Shown here in pieces: positions 7,137 through 16,144 of a stretch of 36,982 bases of DNA (the stretch's first letter is position 1; every line of letters begins with the position of its first letter). The notes under the pieces were generated by a model, which did no database searches, was not told where the DNA came from, and was given only the letters and a program-made list of their open reading frames with translations. Origin of the DNA: CAIMZW01 sp037135095 (GTDB lineage: Bacteria > Actinomycetota > Actinomycetes > Nanopelagicales > Nanopelagicaceae); the NCBI GenBank assembly GCA_037135095.1, contig JBAXKZ010000013.1, forward strand, positions 1 to 36,982, in the 5' to 3' direction. Both the position numbers and the translations under genes were made by a program.

Positions 7137-9142
7137 TTGATGGAATAGCGAATAATCTTCGATGCCAAAGTTGCGCCAGCAGAGTTCTTTACGACGGCAA
7201 CCAAGTTCAGCACGGTTCCCTTTTTATAAAGAGCTGGATGCAGATAGCTTCGAAATAATCCACCGGCAGTTTGAGCAGTCTTAAAAGTACGGTGATCGCT
7301 GGTGCCAAGGCTCTGCCACGCCTTACCTGGAACCTGCACCGCAAAGGTGACTTGATCAAAATCGCTGCCAGGAACGGATGCGGTAATTGGAATCCAACCA
7401 TCGCTGTTGCCATCGGTCTTTGGCGGCAGGATCGTAATCTTGAGCGTTTGATTTGGTACAAATTTATTGGCCGCTTTCAGGACAATAAAGCCATGTGGCG
7501 GCAGAGTGATATCTAGCGAATTAGGAGAAGAGCTGGTCGATGATCCGAGACCGAAGATCGGCTCCCAAGCGCTTGAAAGCGTAGCTACCGGAACCGTGGC
7601 AGTTGTGGGCTTGTCATCCGAGTTGAAGGCAACAAGAAACTCTTGATCTGAATTGAATCTACTGACCGCGAAGAAATTTCCTTGGGCATATCGAAGTTGT
7701 TGCGTTCCAGTCTTTAAATCCGGATATTGAACTTCGAGATTTTGCAGTGCAACTATCTCATCCTGAATTGGATTGGCAACATCAAATGAACTTCCATCTC
7801 CGATCGGCGCAGCGCCAATGCGCGTTTCAGTCTTCCAAAGATCGACTTGTGTAGGGAACATATCCTGCCGAGCGAGTTTGTCGCCACCACCGCCGGCCAT
7901 TCCCTTTTCATCGCCATAGTAAACAATTGGGCCACCGCGAAGTAAGAAGAGCATGGCATGCGCCAGCTTGTCGCGTTCCAGCAAAACTGTTTCGCCATCC
8001 CAAGCCGCGGCTTTCGTCAGAAAGTATCCAATTCGGCCCATATCGTGATTGCCTAAAAAGGTTGCCAATCCATAGGCGCTTGAGGTAGCGCTGGTGTACA
8101 GATCATCACCGTTGAAAAGTTCACCCAGCGGCCCTGCCTGCCCAAATGATTTTGCATAATTTGTAACCGCATTTTGAAACGGGAAATCTAGCGCTGAAGG
8201 AAAACTTTGTTCAGTTACGAAAGGTGCGACCGCTTCCGGGTTCGCGTCGGCGATCTCGCCAAAGATTGCGAAGCTGCTCTTTCCAACGCTCTTTGCGGTC
8301 TTGAGAATCGCTGGCAGGAATGATTTCCAGAAAGCTTGATCTACATATTTGGCGGTATCAATGCGAAAGCCATCGATGCCATATTTTGTGATCCAGCTCG
8401 ACCATAAATCGGTCCAACCTTGAACCACTGCTGGTTTGCCGGTATTGAGATCATCGAGTCCATAAAAATCCCCAGCGAGGGTTGTGGCTTTTGGGCTCGC
8501 ACCAATATCGCCCACATTGTGATAGTTAGCCATCGTATTTAGCCAAGTTGGCTTCTTTACCTTCGCTAAACCAAGTGGAATATAGGCACTTCCGTTATCG
8601 CGATATTTAATGATATCTGCGGTGTGATTTACCACGATGTCGACGATCACTTTTAGTCCAAGGGCATGAGCTTGGTCCACCAGATTTTTAAAGTCAGCTT
8701 CCGTGCCTAAATGGGGGTCGATAGTTGTGAAATCAATTCCCCAATAACCGTGATAGGCCGCAGATCCGCCTTGAACATATTGTTGTTTTACCGGTGGGGT
8801 TATCCAGATTGAGGTAAAGCCCATCTTCTTTATATACGAAAGGTTTTGAGTTAGCCCTTTTAGATCGCCGCCGTGATACCAACCGGGGTCACTTGAGTCA
8901 TAACCGCTGGTGAGACGAAAATCGGCAACGTGAGCCAGATCGTTTGAAGGGTCGCCGTTGGCATAGCGATCGGTCATCACAAAATAAATAGATTGAGTGT
9001 TTAACGCGCCGCGGACTACTGGCTTGGCTAAAGCAACCAAACTTGGCGCACCTTGAGAAACTGTGACAGAGCCGAGGATCAGCCCGGTGGCAAGCGCAAG
9101 CGCACCGAGTCTTCTAGCCGCCAGATTCAACGGAGTTTCCAA
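7133..9142 (-). CDS. secreted GH13 alpha-amylase
   Basis: A 669-residue exported glycoside hydrolase that should cut alpha-1,4-glucans outside the cell. Residues 1 to about 31 form a Sec signal peptide (AARR then a hydrophobic core ending SQGA). The GH13 barrel has all four conserved regions: DIVVNH (168-173), GFRIDTAK with R260 and nucleophile D262, FGEIADA with acid/base E296, and FLGNHD (362-367). A C-terminal all-beta domain follows from about residue 480. Start choice is uncertain: TTG at 9142 overlaps the upstream gene by 16 bp, while a TTG at 9130 overlaps its stop as TTGA and has a better-spaced GGAAA. The signal peptide is intact either way. It is the last gene of the mal operon. Confidence 0.92.
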   Translation of the reverse strand: METPLNLAARRLGALALATGLILGSVTVSQGAPSLVALAKPVVRGALNTQSIYFVMTDRYANGDPSNDLAHVADFRLTSGYDSSDPGWYHGGDLKGLTQNLSYIKKMGFTSIWITPPVKQQYVQGGSAAYHGYWGIDFTTIDPHLGTEADFKNLVDQAHALGLKVIVDIVVNHTADIIKYRDNGSAYIPLGLAKVKKPTWLNTMANYHNVGDIGASPKATTLAGDFYGLDDLNTGKPAVVQGWTDLWSSWITKYGIDGFRIDTAKYVDQAFWKSFLPAILKTAKSVGKSSFAIFGEIADANPEAVAPFVTEQSFPSALDFPFQNAVTNYAKSFGQAGPLGELFNGDDLYTSATSSAYGLATFLGNHDMGRIGYFLTKAAAWDGETVLLERDKLAHAMLFLLRGGPIVYYGDEKGMAGGGGDKLARQDMFPTQVDLWKTETRIGAAPIGDGSSFDVANPIQDEIVALQNLEVQYPDLKTGTQQLRYAQGNFFAVSRFNSDQEFLVAFNSDDKPTTATVPVATLSSAWEPIFGLGSSTSSSPNSLDITLPPHGFIVLKAANKFVPNQTLKITILPPKTDGNSDGWIPITASVPGSDFDQVTFAVQVPGKAWQSLGTSDHRTFKTAQTAGGLFRSYLHPALYKKGTVLNLVAVVKNSAGATLASKIIRYSIN

Positions 9143-10938
9143 ATCCCGATAACTGCGCTCTTGGAATCAATGCTGATGGAATTTCCATTACCTAATGGTC
9201 CGTAGAGTGTCTTATCAATTTCATATCCCCAGTTAGCGAGGTCAATCTTTCGCTTGATACCTTTGCGGGAAACAAAAATGAGAAGGGTTTCTTTTTTAGA
9301 TTCCCGAAGGTAGGAGATGGAATCGGCAGTGACATCAACCCATCGCAAGCCACCATGAGCTAAGGCATGACTGGAGCGGCGAAGCTTGACTAACTTTTTT
9401 ACCTCGGTTAAAAAATCAATATCCCATCCGCTCTTATCTTCCCAATTGATGGTTCGACGGGCATCTTCGCCCCAGGCGCCTTCAAGACCGATTTCATCAC
9501 CAGCAAAGATGGATGGCACTCCCGGATAGGTCAGCAACATCCCCATCGCCGCAAGATGTCGAACTGGATCTTTACCAACGATGTTTCGAAATCGTGGGGT
9601 GTCATGAGAATCGAGCAGAGCCATACTGGCGGTAAGCGCACGCCAAGGAATCATCGCGTTAAATTGTTGAATGGCAGCAACGGTTTGGGCGCCGGTAAAT
9701 TCTGGTAACCCTTCCGGAAATCCGTAATACTCTGGCTTGGTTTCGGGCTTGTGGGCGAACCAACCCCACAGCACCCGGCCAAAGCCGTTGTAATTCATGG
9801 TTCCATGCCACCCAAGGCCATCAAGGTCAGTTGGGAAGTTATCGGCATTCTCGGCCACTAACCAAGCGTCGGGATTTACCTCATCCATCGCTGTTCTAAT
9901 TCCGCGCATGACTTCTTGGTTAATGTCCTGGTCCAAATATTTCCCGGTCATATTTCCGACATCAATGCGCCAGCCCGCCATTGAAAAAGGTGGGCGAAGC
10001 CACTTACGAACAATTGAATTGGTTCCCTCGTACATCGCCTTTCGAAGTTGTGGCGATGAATAATTTAATTTTGGCAGTGATGCCAGACCCCACCAGCCTT
10101 CATAACCATGAGTGGATCGATCATCCCAATAAAAATAACTTCCCTCTTTTGATTCGCGGTCAAGCAAGCCTTTGGCAAGCCAAGGGTGGCCGGCGCCGCA
10201 ATGATTTGTGGTGAGGTCGCCCAGCATCCGAATACCTTTTTTACCGGCAGCAGCCGCCAGCGAAAAGAGGGCCTCATCTCCACCTAGTAGCGGATCGACA
10301 AAATCAAAACTGCTGGCATCGTATCGATGTGTAGATCGCGCAGGGAAGAAAGGTGTGAAATAGATGCCATTGGCACCTAATCCGACTATGTGATCTAGGT
10401 GCTCCTGAACTCCTTCTAGATCGCCACCGAAATACTCAACTCCAGTTGTGGCATCTCGACCCTTCGGCAGATCGTTCCAATCGCGAGGTACATATTGTGG
10501 TGGGATCTCTCGCTTCTTACCAGAGCTAGCAAAACGATCAGGAAAAATTTGATAGAAGACTGAGGAATGGATCCACTCTGGGTATGCCGGTTTTGCAATC
10601 AAAAAGAAATCGGAGGTGCTGGTTACATCATGGTGAGATATTCCACCCGCTGTTAACCATTCTTGCTTCTTGCCGCGAAAGATCAGAAACCGATATCGAT
10701 GTACCGAATTGGTGACCAAGGCTTTTGAACTCCACCACTCTTCATGAGTCGATGACTTTTTTAACCCCAGCAGAAATAGTCTGGGCTCGCCATCAATAAA
10801 GATTCGAAGATAGATTTTGGAGACGTTATAACGCTTTGGGATTCGAACCCTAATCTCAACGGTGTCGCCGATTTTTGGCGCAGTGTCGCTGAGATATAAC
10901 GAGCTTCCATCATGGTGTGGCAATAAAGAAGCACTCAC
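9127..10938 (-). CDS. cytosolic GH13 neopullulanase/cyclomaltodextrinase-like enzyme
   Basis: A 603-residue glycoside hydrolase without a signal peptide. Residues 1 to about 120 form a beta-rich N-terminal domain like the CBM34 / E-set domain of neopullulanases. The catalytic barrel starts at SSVFYQIFPDRFA. Its conserved regions are DLTTNH (241-246), GWRIDVGN with R324 and nucleophile D326, LVAENADN with acid/base E363, and DSHDTPRF with H445 and D446. It should hydrolyse imported maltodextrins or cyclodextrins. Start is GTG at 10938, two bases after the malG stop. Context with MalEFG and the secreted amylase makes a maltodextrin role likely; maltogenic amylase or trehalose-related activity is an alternative. 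Confidence 0.91.
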   Translation of the reverse strand: MSASLLPHHDGSSLYLSDTAPKIGDTVEIRVRIPKRYNVSKIYLRIFIDGEPRLFLLGLKKSSTHEEWWSSKALVTNSVHRYRFLIFRGKKQEWLTAGGISHHDVTSTSDFFLIAKPAYPEWIHSSVFYQIFPDRFASSGKKREIPPQYVPRDWNDLPKGRDATTGVEYFGGDLEGVQEHLDHIVGLGANGIYFTPFFPARSTHRYDASSFDFVDPLLGGDEALFSLAAAAGKKGIRMLGDLTTNHCGAGHPWLAKGLLDRESKEGSYFYWDDRSTHGYEGWWGLASLPKLNYSSPQLRKAMYEGTNSIVRKWLRPPFSMAGWRIDVGNMTGKYLDQDINQEVMRGIRTAMDEVNPDAWLVAENADNFPTDLDGLGWHGTMNYNGFGRVLWGWFAHKPETKPEYYGFPEGLPEFTGAQTVAAIQQFNAMIPWRALTASMALLDSHDTPRFRNIVGKDPVRHLAAMGMLLTYPGVPSIFAGDEIGLEGAWGEDARRTINWEDKSGWDIDFLTEVKKLVKLRRSSHALAHGGLRWVDVTADSISYLRESKKETLLIFVSRKGIKRKIDLANWGYEIDKTLYGPLGNGNSISIDSKSAVIGIWKLR

Positions 10939-10940
10939 AT

Positions 10941-11783
10941 TTAGCCCTTAGTCGCCCCTTGAGTGAGGCCGCCAATAATGAAGCGCTGTAGGGATAGGAA
11001 GACGATAACCAAAGGAACCGTGGCTATTAAGGAGCCAGCGGCAAATGGTCCCCAGTTCTGACCGAACTGAGCGCCAACGAATTGTTGAAGTCCTACTGCA
11101 ACAGTTCGCTTATTAACATCTTGCAAGAAGAGTGAGGCTAGAACGAACTCATTAAATGTTCCGATGAATGAGAGCAAGGCGGTGACGGCCAAGACGGGAG
11201 CAGCCAATGGGAAGAAGATCAACCAATAAACCTGAACCGTGCTGGCGCCGTCAATGCGGGCCGCTTCATCCAACTCCATGGGGATGGTGTCGATGTAGCC
11301 CTTTAGCAACCAAGCGTTAACGCCCATCGAGCCACCGAGATAAATAAGAAGCAAGCCACCAAGACTTCCAAGACCGATGGCTGGGAAGACGGTGTAAACG
11401 CGTTCCATCATTACATAGATAGCAGCGAGAGCCAGAAAGGAAGGGAAGACCTGGATAAGGAGCAGCGTTTGCAGACCAGCTTTACGGCCCTTGAAGCGCA
11501 TCCGGCTGAAAGCGAAAGCGGAGGCGGCGCCAATAAATACCGAGATCAACGCGTTGGCACTTGCGATCATTACCGAGTTACGAATCCAAGCGCCATATGG
11601 AACAGCAGGATTATTGAAGAGCGCCTTGTAGTTCACCCAACTGAATTTGCTTGGAACCAGCGAAGAAGATGCCAGAGAGCCGGTCGGGTTAAATGAGCTC
11701 TCAATAACAATGTAAATCGGAAAAAGCGTGAAGACGATCAATATCCAGATGTAAACGTGCTTCCAGAGGTTTTTAGTTTTCAT
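10941..11783 (-). CDS. malG: maltose/maltodextrin ABC transporter permease MalG
   Basis: A 280-residue inner permease of a carbohydrate importer with about six membrane helices. The cytoplasmic EAA loop that docks on the ATPase reads DEAARIDGASTVQVYWLIFF, a typical MalG/CUT1 motif. The ATG at 11783 shares its A with the TAA of malF (TAATG), so translation is coupled. The neopullulanase-like gene starts two bases after its stop. No ATPase gene is in this operon, so a shared MsiK/MalK-type ATPase encoded elsewhere is expected. Confidence 0.94.
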   Translation of the reverse strand: MKTKNLWKHVYIWILIVFTLFPIYIVIESSFNPTGSLASSSLVPSKFSWVNYKALFNNPAVPYGAWIRNSVMIASANALISVFIGAASAFAFSRMRFKGRKAGLQTLLLIQVFPSFLALAAIYVMMERVYTVFPAIGLGSLGGLLLIYLGGSMGVNAWLLKGYIDTIPMELDEAARIDGASTVQVYWLIFFPLAAPVLAVTALLSFIGTFNEFVLASLFLQDVNKRTVAVGLQQFVGAQFGQNWGPFAAGSLIATVPLVIVFLSLQRFIIGGLTQGATKG

Positions 11784-13324
11784 TAAAAACCATCCAATAC
11801 TTTAGAACGACGAAGGCTCCAGAGCGAAAGGCTGCCGACGATGAAGAACATAATCATCGAGATCGCGCAGGCCAAGCCCAGGTTCTGTTCGCTAGAACCG
11901 AATGCCGTTTTATAGGTGTAGGTAATCAAAATATCGGTAGCACCTGCCGTCTTCCCATGAAGGACATCGGTTGGACCACCTGCGGTGAGCAAATAAATCA
12001 AGTTAAAGTTGTTAAAGTTAAAGGCAAATGATGAGATCAGAAGCGGCGAAAGAATTTGAAGCATCAAAGGCAACTTGATCAATCGCAACACTTTGCGAGG
12101 TGAGGCGCCATCGATAGAGGCAGCTTCTTCGAGCTCGACCGGGATCGCCTGAAGTGCCCCAGTGGAGATCAAATAGAAGTATGGGAAACCGAGCCAGAGG
12201 TTAACCAACAAAATAACGCCTTTGGCTAGCCACGGACTGTTGAACCAATCGATATTGGTGTGGAAGAGGCCATTTATGGCGCCAAACTGTCTATTAAAAA
12301 GGCCATTCCAAATCAAGATACTCATAAAGGATGGAATTGCATAAGGCAAAATTAAAATTGAGCGATAGAAGCGACGGAAGGCAATTTTCTTATCCAAGGC
12401 AATGGCTAATAAGAATCCGACACCGAACATCATGATGACCGTTAAGAAGGCAAAGGAGACGGTCCAAATAAAGACACCAATAAATGGACCTCGAACTGTT
12501 GGATCACTGAAGAGGTGGGTGTAATTTCTAAAGTTATTAAAAGCTCGCCAGCCGGGCGACAATTTCTCGGTCTTATCTGCAATATTGGCGAAATTACCGT
12601 CGCCATTATCTTTATAGGTCCGCTTTAGCGTGGTATTCGTAAAGGTGTCGGTTTGCTGGTCATAGACCAGTGATTGTGTCAAAAGAACTGCAACATCTGC
12701 CGATTGCGGCGCGATAAATTGACCATTCCCAAGCGGGAATTTCAGCGCGCCAATCACGCTGTCCGCGCTGGCAGTTTGTTCGGCGGTAAGCGGCACAAAG
12801 CCTGGAGCCTTCCCTGCAACGCCAATTCCATTGAGTGAATAAGTGCCCTTTTCAAGCTTTGTAGTTCCGCTTTGGGTCCCGAGATAAACCTGCTGGGAAC
12901 TTTGTTCGGTAAGTAGCGCCGCCCAATCGCCATTCTTCTTACCCAGAACCATGTCGTAAGAGGTATTTGCAGCATCGGGGGCCAAGCCGGTTTGAAGCAA
13001 TTGGGTAATCGCTTGTCCCTTGCTGATTTCATTACCGGTCTTGTAATTGAACGCCGACATTGAAATTGTGTAGAGAATCGGGACAACTACAAAGACTACG
13101 AGAAGTACCAGGCCCGGAAAGAGAAACTTAAAAGGCAGGGTAAATTTCGCAAAATAAACAAAGTTGGTTCCGAAAGCCACCAGAGCTATGACGATTGCCA
13201 ATGAAGTTGCATGCTTGTGGGTTGAGGCAAAGAACATCGCGACCAATATCGCATCTATGATTGCGATAAAACAGATTTTAAATATTTGGGCGGGAAGTCC
13301 AGTGAAGCCTGCCAAACGATTCAT
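11783..13324 (-). CDS. malF: maltose/maltodextrin ABC transporter permease MalF with P2-type loop
   Basis: A 513-residue permease. After three N-terminal helices (to about residue 90) there is a soluble extracytoplasmic insert of about 170-180 residues, equivalent to the MalF P2 loop that contacts MalE. The remaining membrane domain has the EAA loop EEAASIDGASPRKVLRLIKL. I start at ATG 13324 because AAAGGGGG lies about 8 bases upstream; a TTG at 13357 would add 11 residues. The presence of the P2 loop favours maltose or maltodextrin over other CUT1 sugars. The stop overlaps the malG start by one base. Confidence 0.93.
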   Translation of the reverse strand: MNRLAGFTGLPAQIFKICFIAIIDAILVAMFFASTHKHATSLAIVIALVAFGTNFVYFAKFTLPFKFLFPGLVLLVVFVVVPILYTISMSAFNYKTGNEISKGQAITQLLQTGLAPDAANTSYDMVLGKKNGDWAALLTEQSSQQVYLGTQSGTTKLEKGTYSLNGIGVAGKAPGFVPLTAEQTASADSVIGALKFPLGNGQFIAPQSADVAVLLTQSLVYDQQTDTFTNTTLKRTYKDNGDGNFANIADKTEKLSPGWRAFNNFRNYTHLFSDPTVRGPFIGVFIWTVSFAFLTVIMMFGVGFLLAIALDKKIAFRRFYRSILILPYAIPSFMSILIWNGLFNRQFGAINGLFHTNIDWFNSPWLAKGVILLVNLWLGFPYFYLISTGALQAIPVELEEAASIDGASPRKVLRLIKLPLMLQILSPLLISSFAFNFNNFNLIYLLTAGGPTDVLHGKTAGATDILITYTYKTAFGSSEQNLGLACAISMIMFFIVGSLSLWSLRRSKVLDGF

Positions 13325-13398
13325 ACCCAGACCCCCTTTCACACCCAATAAGCGCAACTTAGCAAAGAATGAAAGTGCTGAACAGATTATCTCGTGAA

Positions 13399-13435
13399 GA
13401 AGGCAGTTGATGTGAAGTTCACATCAACTGCCTTC
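13399..13435 (-). other. strong RNA hairpin between malE and malF
   Basis: A perfect 16-bp inverted repeat (GAAGGCAGTTGATGTG and its complement) flanks a five-base loop. It lies 31 bp after the malE stop and 75 bp before the malF start. No clean T-run follows on the minus strand, so it looks more like a transcript-stabilising or partial-terminator hairpin than a full terminator. It would keep MalE above the membrane subunits, as the malE-malF REP element does in E. coli (analogy). Confidence 0.8.
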
Positions 13436-13442
13436 TCGCTAA

Positions 13443-13459
13443 TTCCTAGTAACTAGGAA
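13443..13459. repeat. 17-bp palindrome just after the malE stop
   Basis: TTCCTAGT and ACTAGGAA form a perfect inverted repeat around one central base, seven bases beyond the malE stop codon. It could be a second, smaller hairpin in the malE 3' region or a protein-binding site. Nothing else identifies it. Confidence 0.5.
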
Positions 13460-13465
13460 GTTTTA

Positions 13466-14716
13466 TTAGAGATTCGCTGCAGCGTCAGCGAAGTTCTTGG
13501 AAAGAATGGCAGCAGCAGCATCGAGAGTTGCTGATACATCCTTACCCTTTGTGAAGATGTCGGTGTAAACCGAACCAAGCACGTCGTACCAGTTAGAACC
13601 GCCAGCCTTGTCATCAAGTGCTGGTGATACCTGTGGGGTACCAGTTAGAGCAGCGGTTGCAACACCCAAGGTGTTTGCATCAGTGATCTTTGCAGCAGAG
13701 ATGCGGTTTGCTGGTGGTCGGCCTGATAGCGCGCTCATAGCGGTCTGGCCTTCTGGGCTGGCAAACCATCCCATAACAAGCTTCTTTGCGCCAAGGTCTA
13801 CACCGTGTGCCGAAGCAAAGGTGGTGACATAAGAGCCTGAGTAGTTAACCCATTGCTTTCCGTAAGAGCCGGCAACTAGTCCTGGAACTGCGCCGATTCC
13901 GAAGCTAACTCCAGCGGTCTTAATGCCGTCAAAGTTCCAAGCGCCAGTGTTAGCGAATGGAATCTTTCCGGCCTTGAATGCATCGCCGCAACCATCCCAT
14001 TGGAAGAAGCCATTGGACTTGCCATCGGCGCCCAAAAGAAGGGACTTAACATTTGCCTTGTAAGCAGCAGAGTTCAATAGAACCTTGCTGTAATCAGCAT
14101 TGGAACCCTTTGAAACCCAAGCGCCGCCACCAAGTGCGGTCAAGATTGGTTGTGATCCCCATGTGCCTTCAAGGGCACAAATTCCGCCGGTCAAACCCTT
14201 TGAAACTTTGTTGGCAGTGTAGTAATCAACCATTGCCTTGAAAGTTGTAGGAGCAGCAGCACCGAATAGTGTCTTGTTCCAAAGGAAGGCTGTGGTGTCA
14301 ACATCAAGTGGAACGCCATAGATCTTGCGCTGGAATGACATTGCTGCAATGCCAGCTGCTGGGATCTGTGACTTTAGAAGAGCTCCATATGGAAGTGGAG
14401 CAAGCTTTCCTGACTTTGCACCTTGTGATGCGAATGAGGCAGGACCTGTGATTACATCTGGACCACCAGCAGCGGTGGCTTTATCCCACGCGCTCTGAAG
14501 AGCGGTAAGAGCTGAAAAGAACTTGACCTGGATTTTATATCCGGGTGCAATGGTGGTGTTGCCATCAATCAACTTTACAAGTTGTGGTCCGCGAGTTTCA
14601 TCGGCCCAAACAATGATGGTCTTAGTCGCGGCATTTGCACTTGGAACTAAAAGTGCAGAAGCCACGAGGGCGGCAGCAGCAAGAACGCTAGCCGCGCCAA
14701 GGCGCTTTTTCATCAT
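13466..14716 (-). CDS. malE: maltose/maltodextrin ABC transporter substrate-binding protein MalE
   Basis: A 416-residue extracellular solute-binding protein. Residues 1 to about 30 are a Sec signal peptide ending SANA before ATKT. No lipobox cysteine is present, which is unusual for a single-membrane bacterium. The mature start TIIVWADETRGPQL is typical of the MalE group, and the closing segment ASPEGQTAMSALSGRPPANR matches the conserved C-terminal region of sugar-binding proteins. The ATG at 14716 has GGAGGA six bases upstream, a strong site for a highly made protein. It is the first gene of the operon malE-malF-malG-neopullulanase-amylase. Confidence 0.93.
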   Translation of the reverse strand: MMKKRLGAASVLAAAALVASALLVPSANAATKTIIVWADETRGPQLVKLIDGNTTIAPGYKIQVKFFSALTALQSAWDKATAAGGPDVITGPASFASQGAKSGKLAPLPYGALLKSQIPAAGIAAMSFQRKIYGVPLDVDTTAFLWNKTLFGAAAPTTFKAMVDYYTANKVSKGLTGGICALEGTWGSQPILTALGGGAWVSKGSNADYSKVLLNSAAYKANVKSLLLGADGKSNGFFQWDGCGDAFKAGKIPFANTGAWNFDGIKTAGVSFGIGAVPGLVAGSYGKQWVNYSGSYVTTFASAHGVDLGAKKLVMGWFASPEGQTAMSALSGRPPANRISAAKITDANTLGVATAALTGTPQVSPALDDKAGGSNWYDVLGSVYTDIFTKGKDVSATLDAAAAILSKNFADAAANL

Positions 14717-14785
14717 TAATAATCCTCCATGTATTGGTGCTGCCCGAGGGAGGCAACGGCGTAATTACACTGGAGTAAATGGATA

Positions 14786-14797
14786 TAGGCAAGCCTA
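14786..14797. promoter_or_regulatory. small inverted repeat in the malE upstream region
   Basis: TAGGC-AA-GCCTA lies about 70 bp upstream of the malE ATG within the 185-bp gap to the citrate synthase gene. On the minus strand TATATC directly follows it and could be a -10. It may be a regulator site for the maltose operon, but I see no regulator gene here and no classical LacI-type operator. Confidence 0.3.
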
Positions 14798-14901
14798 ACG
14801 TGCGAGCCACCCCGTTAATCAGGCGGTCGTTACGAGATTGTTATAAAAAAGCCCTTATTTAACGCGATTTCTCGCTAATTGTGAGGGGTGCTCTCAGGAC
14901 C

Positions 14902-15990
14902 CTACCAGCCAGCAACTTCGCTAGCGGGACGAGTTCCATGGCCAACATATCGAGCCGAAGGACGAATCAAACGGCCAGTTTTCTTCTCTTCCAAAATGTG
15001 TGCCGACCAACCCGCAGTGCGGGCAGAGGTAAACATGGAAGTAAAGAGATGAGCTTGAACTTCAGCAAAGTCCAAAACAATTGCAGCCCAGAATTCGACG
15101 TTGGTTTCTAAGACTCGCTCTGGATGGCGTTCATGAAGTTCAGCGAGCGCCGCTTGTTCTAGCGCTTCAGCAACGGCGTAGCGCGGAGCTTCAAGTTCAC
15201 GGGCGATGCGACGCAGAGTGCGAGCGCGTGGATCTTCGGCGCGATAAACGCGATGACCAAATCCCATCAAACGTTCGCCGCGATCCATGATGCCCTTTAC
15301 ATATGCGCGAGCATCGCCAGATTTTTCAACATCTTCGATCATTCCAAGAACGCGAGATGGCGCGCCCCCGTGAAGTGGACCAGACATGGCACCGATCGCA
15401 CCGGAAAGTGCTGCGGCAGCATCGGCACCGGTGGAGGCGATAACACGAGAGGTAAAGGTAGAGGCATTCATGCCGTGCTCTGCAGCGGAAACTAGATAGG
15501 CATCGATTGCCTTTACATGCTTAGGGTCGGGTTCCCCGCGCCAACGAATCATCATTCGCTCAACAGAGGTTGTGCCTTTATTTACTTCGGATTCTGGAAC
15601 AGCAGGAAGGGAATCGCCACGAGCTGCTTGTGCAACATAAGAAAGAAGTAGAGCGGAAGAGCGCGCCACATTGTCTCGGGCTTCTTCGACAGTCGAATCT
15701 AGAAGTGGCTTGAAGCCAAACTTTGGCGCGAGCAATGCGATCGCAGCTTGAACGTCAGCGCGCACATCACCAGAATGAATAGGAAGCACTTCTGGTTCGG
15801 CAACAGGCAACCCTGGCGCAAATGAATCGTCAACCAGTAAACCCCAGACTTTGCCGAATTCGACTTTACCTACGAGGTCTTCAATATCTACGCCGCGATA
15901 GCGAAGGGAACTGCCCTCTTTGTCGGGCTCGGCGATGACCGATTCAAATGCAATAACACCCTCTAAGCCTGGCTTGAAATCTTCGCCCAC
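14902..15990 (-). CDS. citA: citrate synthase 2 (actinobacterial type)
   Basis: A 362-residue enzyme that condenses oxaloacetate and acetyl-CoA to citrate, the entry to the TCA cycle. Landmarks are AAEHGMNAST (H172), SGPLHGGAPS (H207) and GFGHRVYR (H246). The position of the catalytic aspartate in the usual NVDF motif is NVEF here, with E299; as far as I know this is shared by the citrate synthase 2 branch of Actinobacteria. Length suits that short branch (about 360) rather than the 430-residue GltA. The start is GTG at 15990 with AAGGGGAG upstream. It is divergent from pdxH. Confidence 0.93.
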   Translation of the reverse strand: MGEDFKPGLEGVIAFESVIAEPDKEGSSLRYRGVDIEDLVGKVEFGKVWGLLVDDSFAPGLPVAEPEVLPIHSGDVRADVQAAIALLAPKFGFKPLLDSTVEEARDNVARSSALLLSYVAQAARGDSLPAVPESEVNKGTTSVERMMIRWRGEPDPKHVKAIDAYLVSAAEHGMNASTFTSRVIASTGADAAAALSGAIGAMSGPLHGGAPSRVLGMIEDVEKSGDARAYVKGIMDRGERLMGFGHRVYRAEDPRARTLRRIARELEAPRYAVAEALEQAALAELHERHPERVLETNVEFWAAIVLDFAEVQAHLFTSMFTSARTAGWSAHILEEKKTGRLIRPSARYVGHGTRPASEVAGW

Positions 15991-16132
15991 AGCGCACTCC
16001 CCTTGGAAATTAAAAAATTCGACGCTCGTATTCTGCTCTTATATCTAGACACTTCCAAACCAAATTCGATGCGAAAAAGGGGGTAAGCGAGTGACCTGCA
16101 ATACATCCCGCGCTGATTCTTGGCGCGGTGAG

Positions 16133-16138
16133 TAAGTT
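16133..16138 (+). promoter_or_regulatory. leaderless -10 element for pdxH
   Basis: TAAGTT is followed by 6 bases and the ATG at 16145. No Shine-Dalgarno site precedes the start. It would drive pdxH, serC and probably the 27-codon gene. Confidence 0.6.
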
Positions 16139-16144
16139 GTAGCC

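Noticed and set aside
14840..14880. Terminator after the citrate synthase gene (GCGA-GAAA-TCGC stem and a T6 run on the minus strand)
   Set aside because: The T-run is about 12 bases away from the stem and the stem is only four or five pairs, so I do not call it, although read-through control here remains possible.
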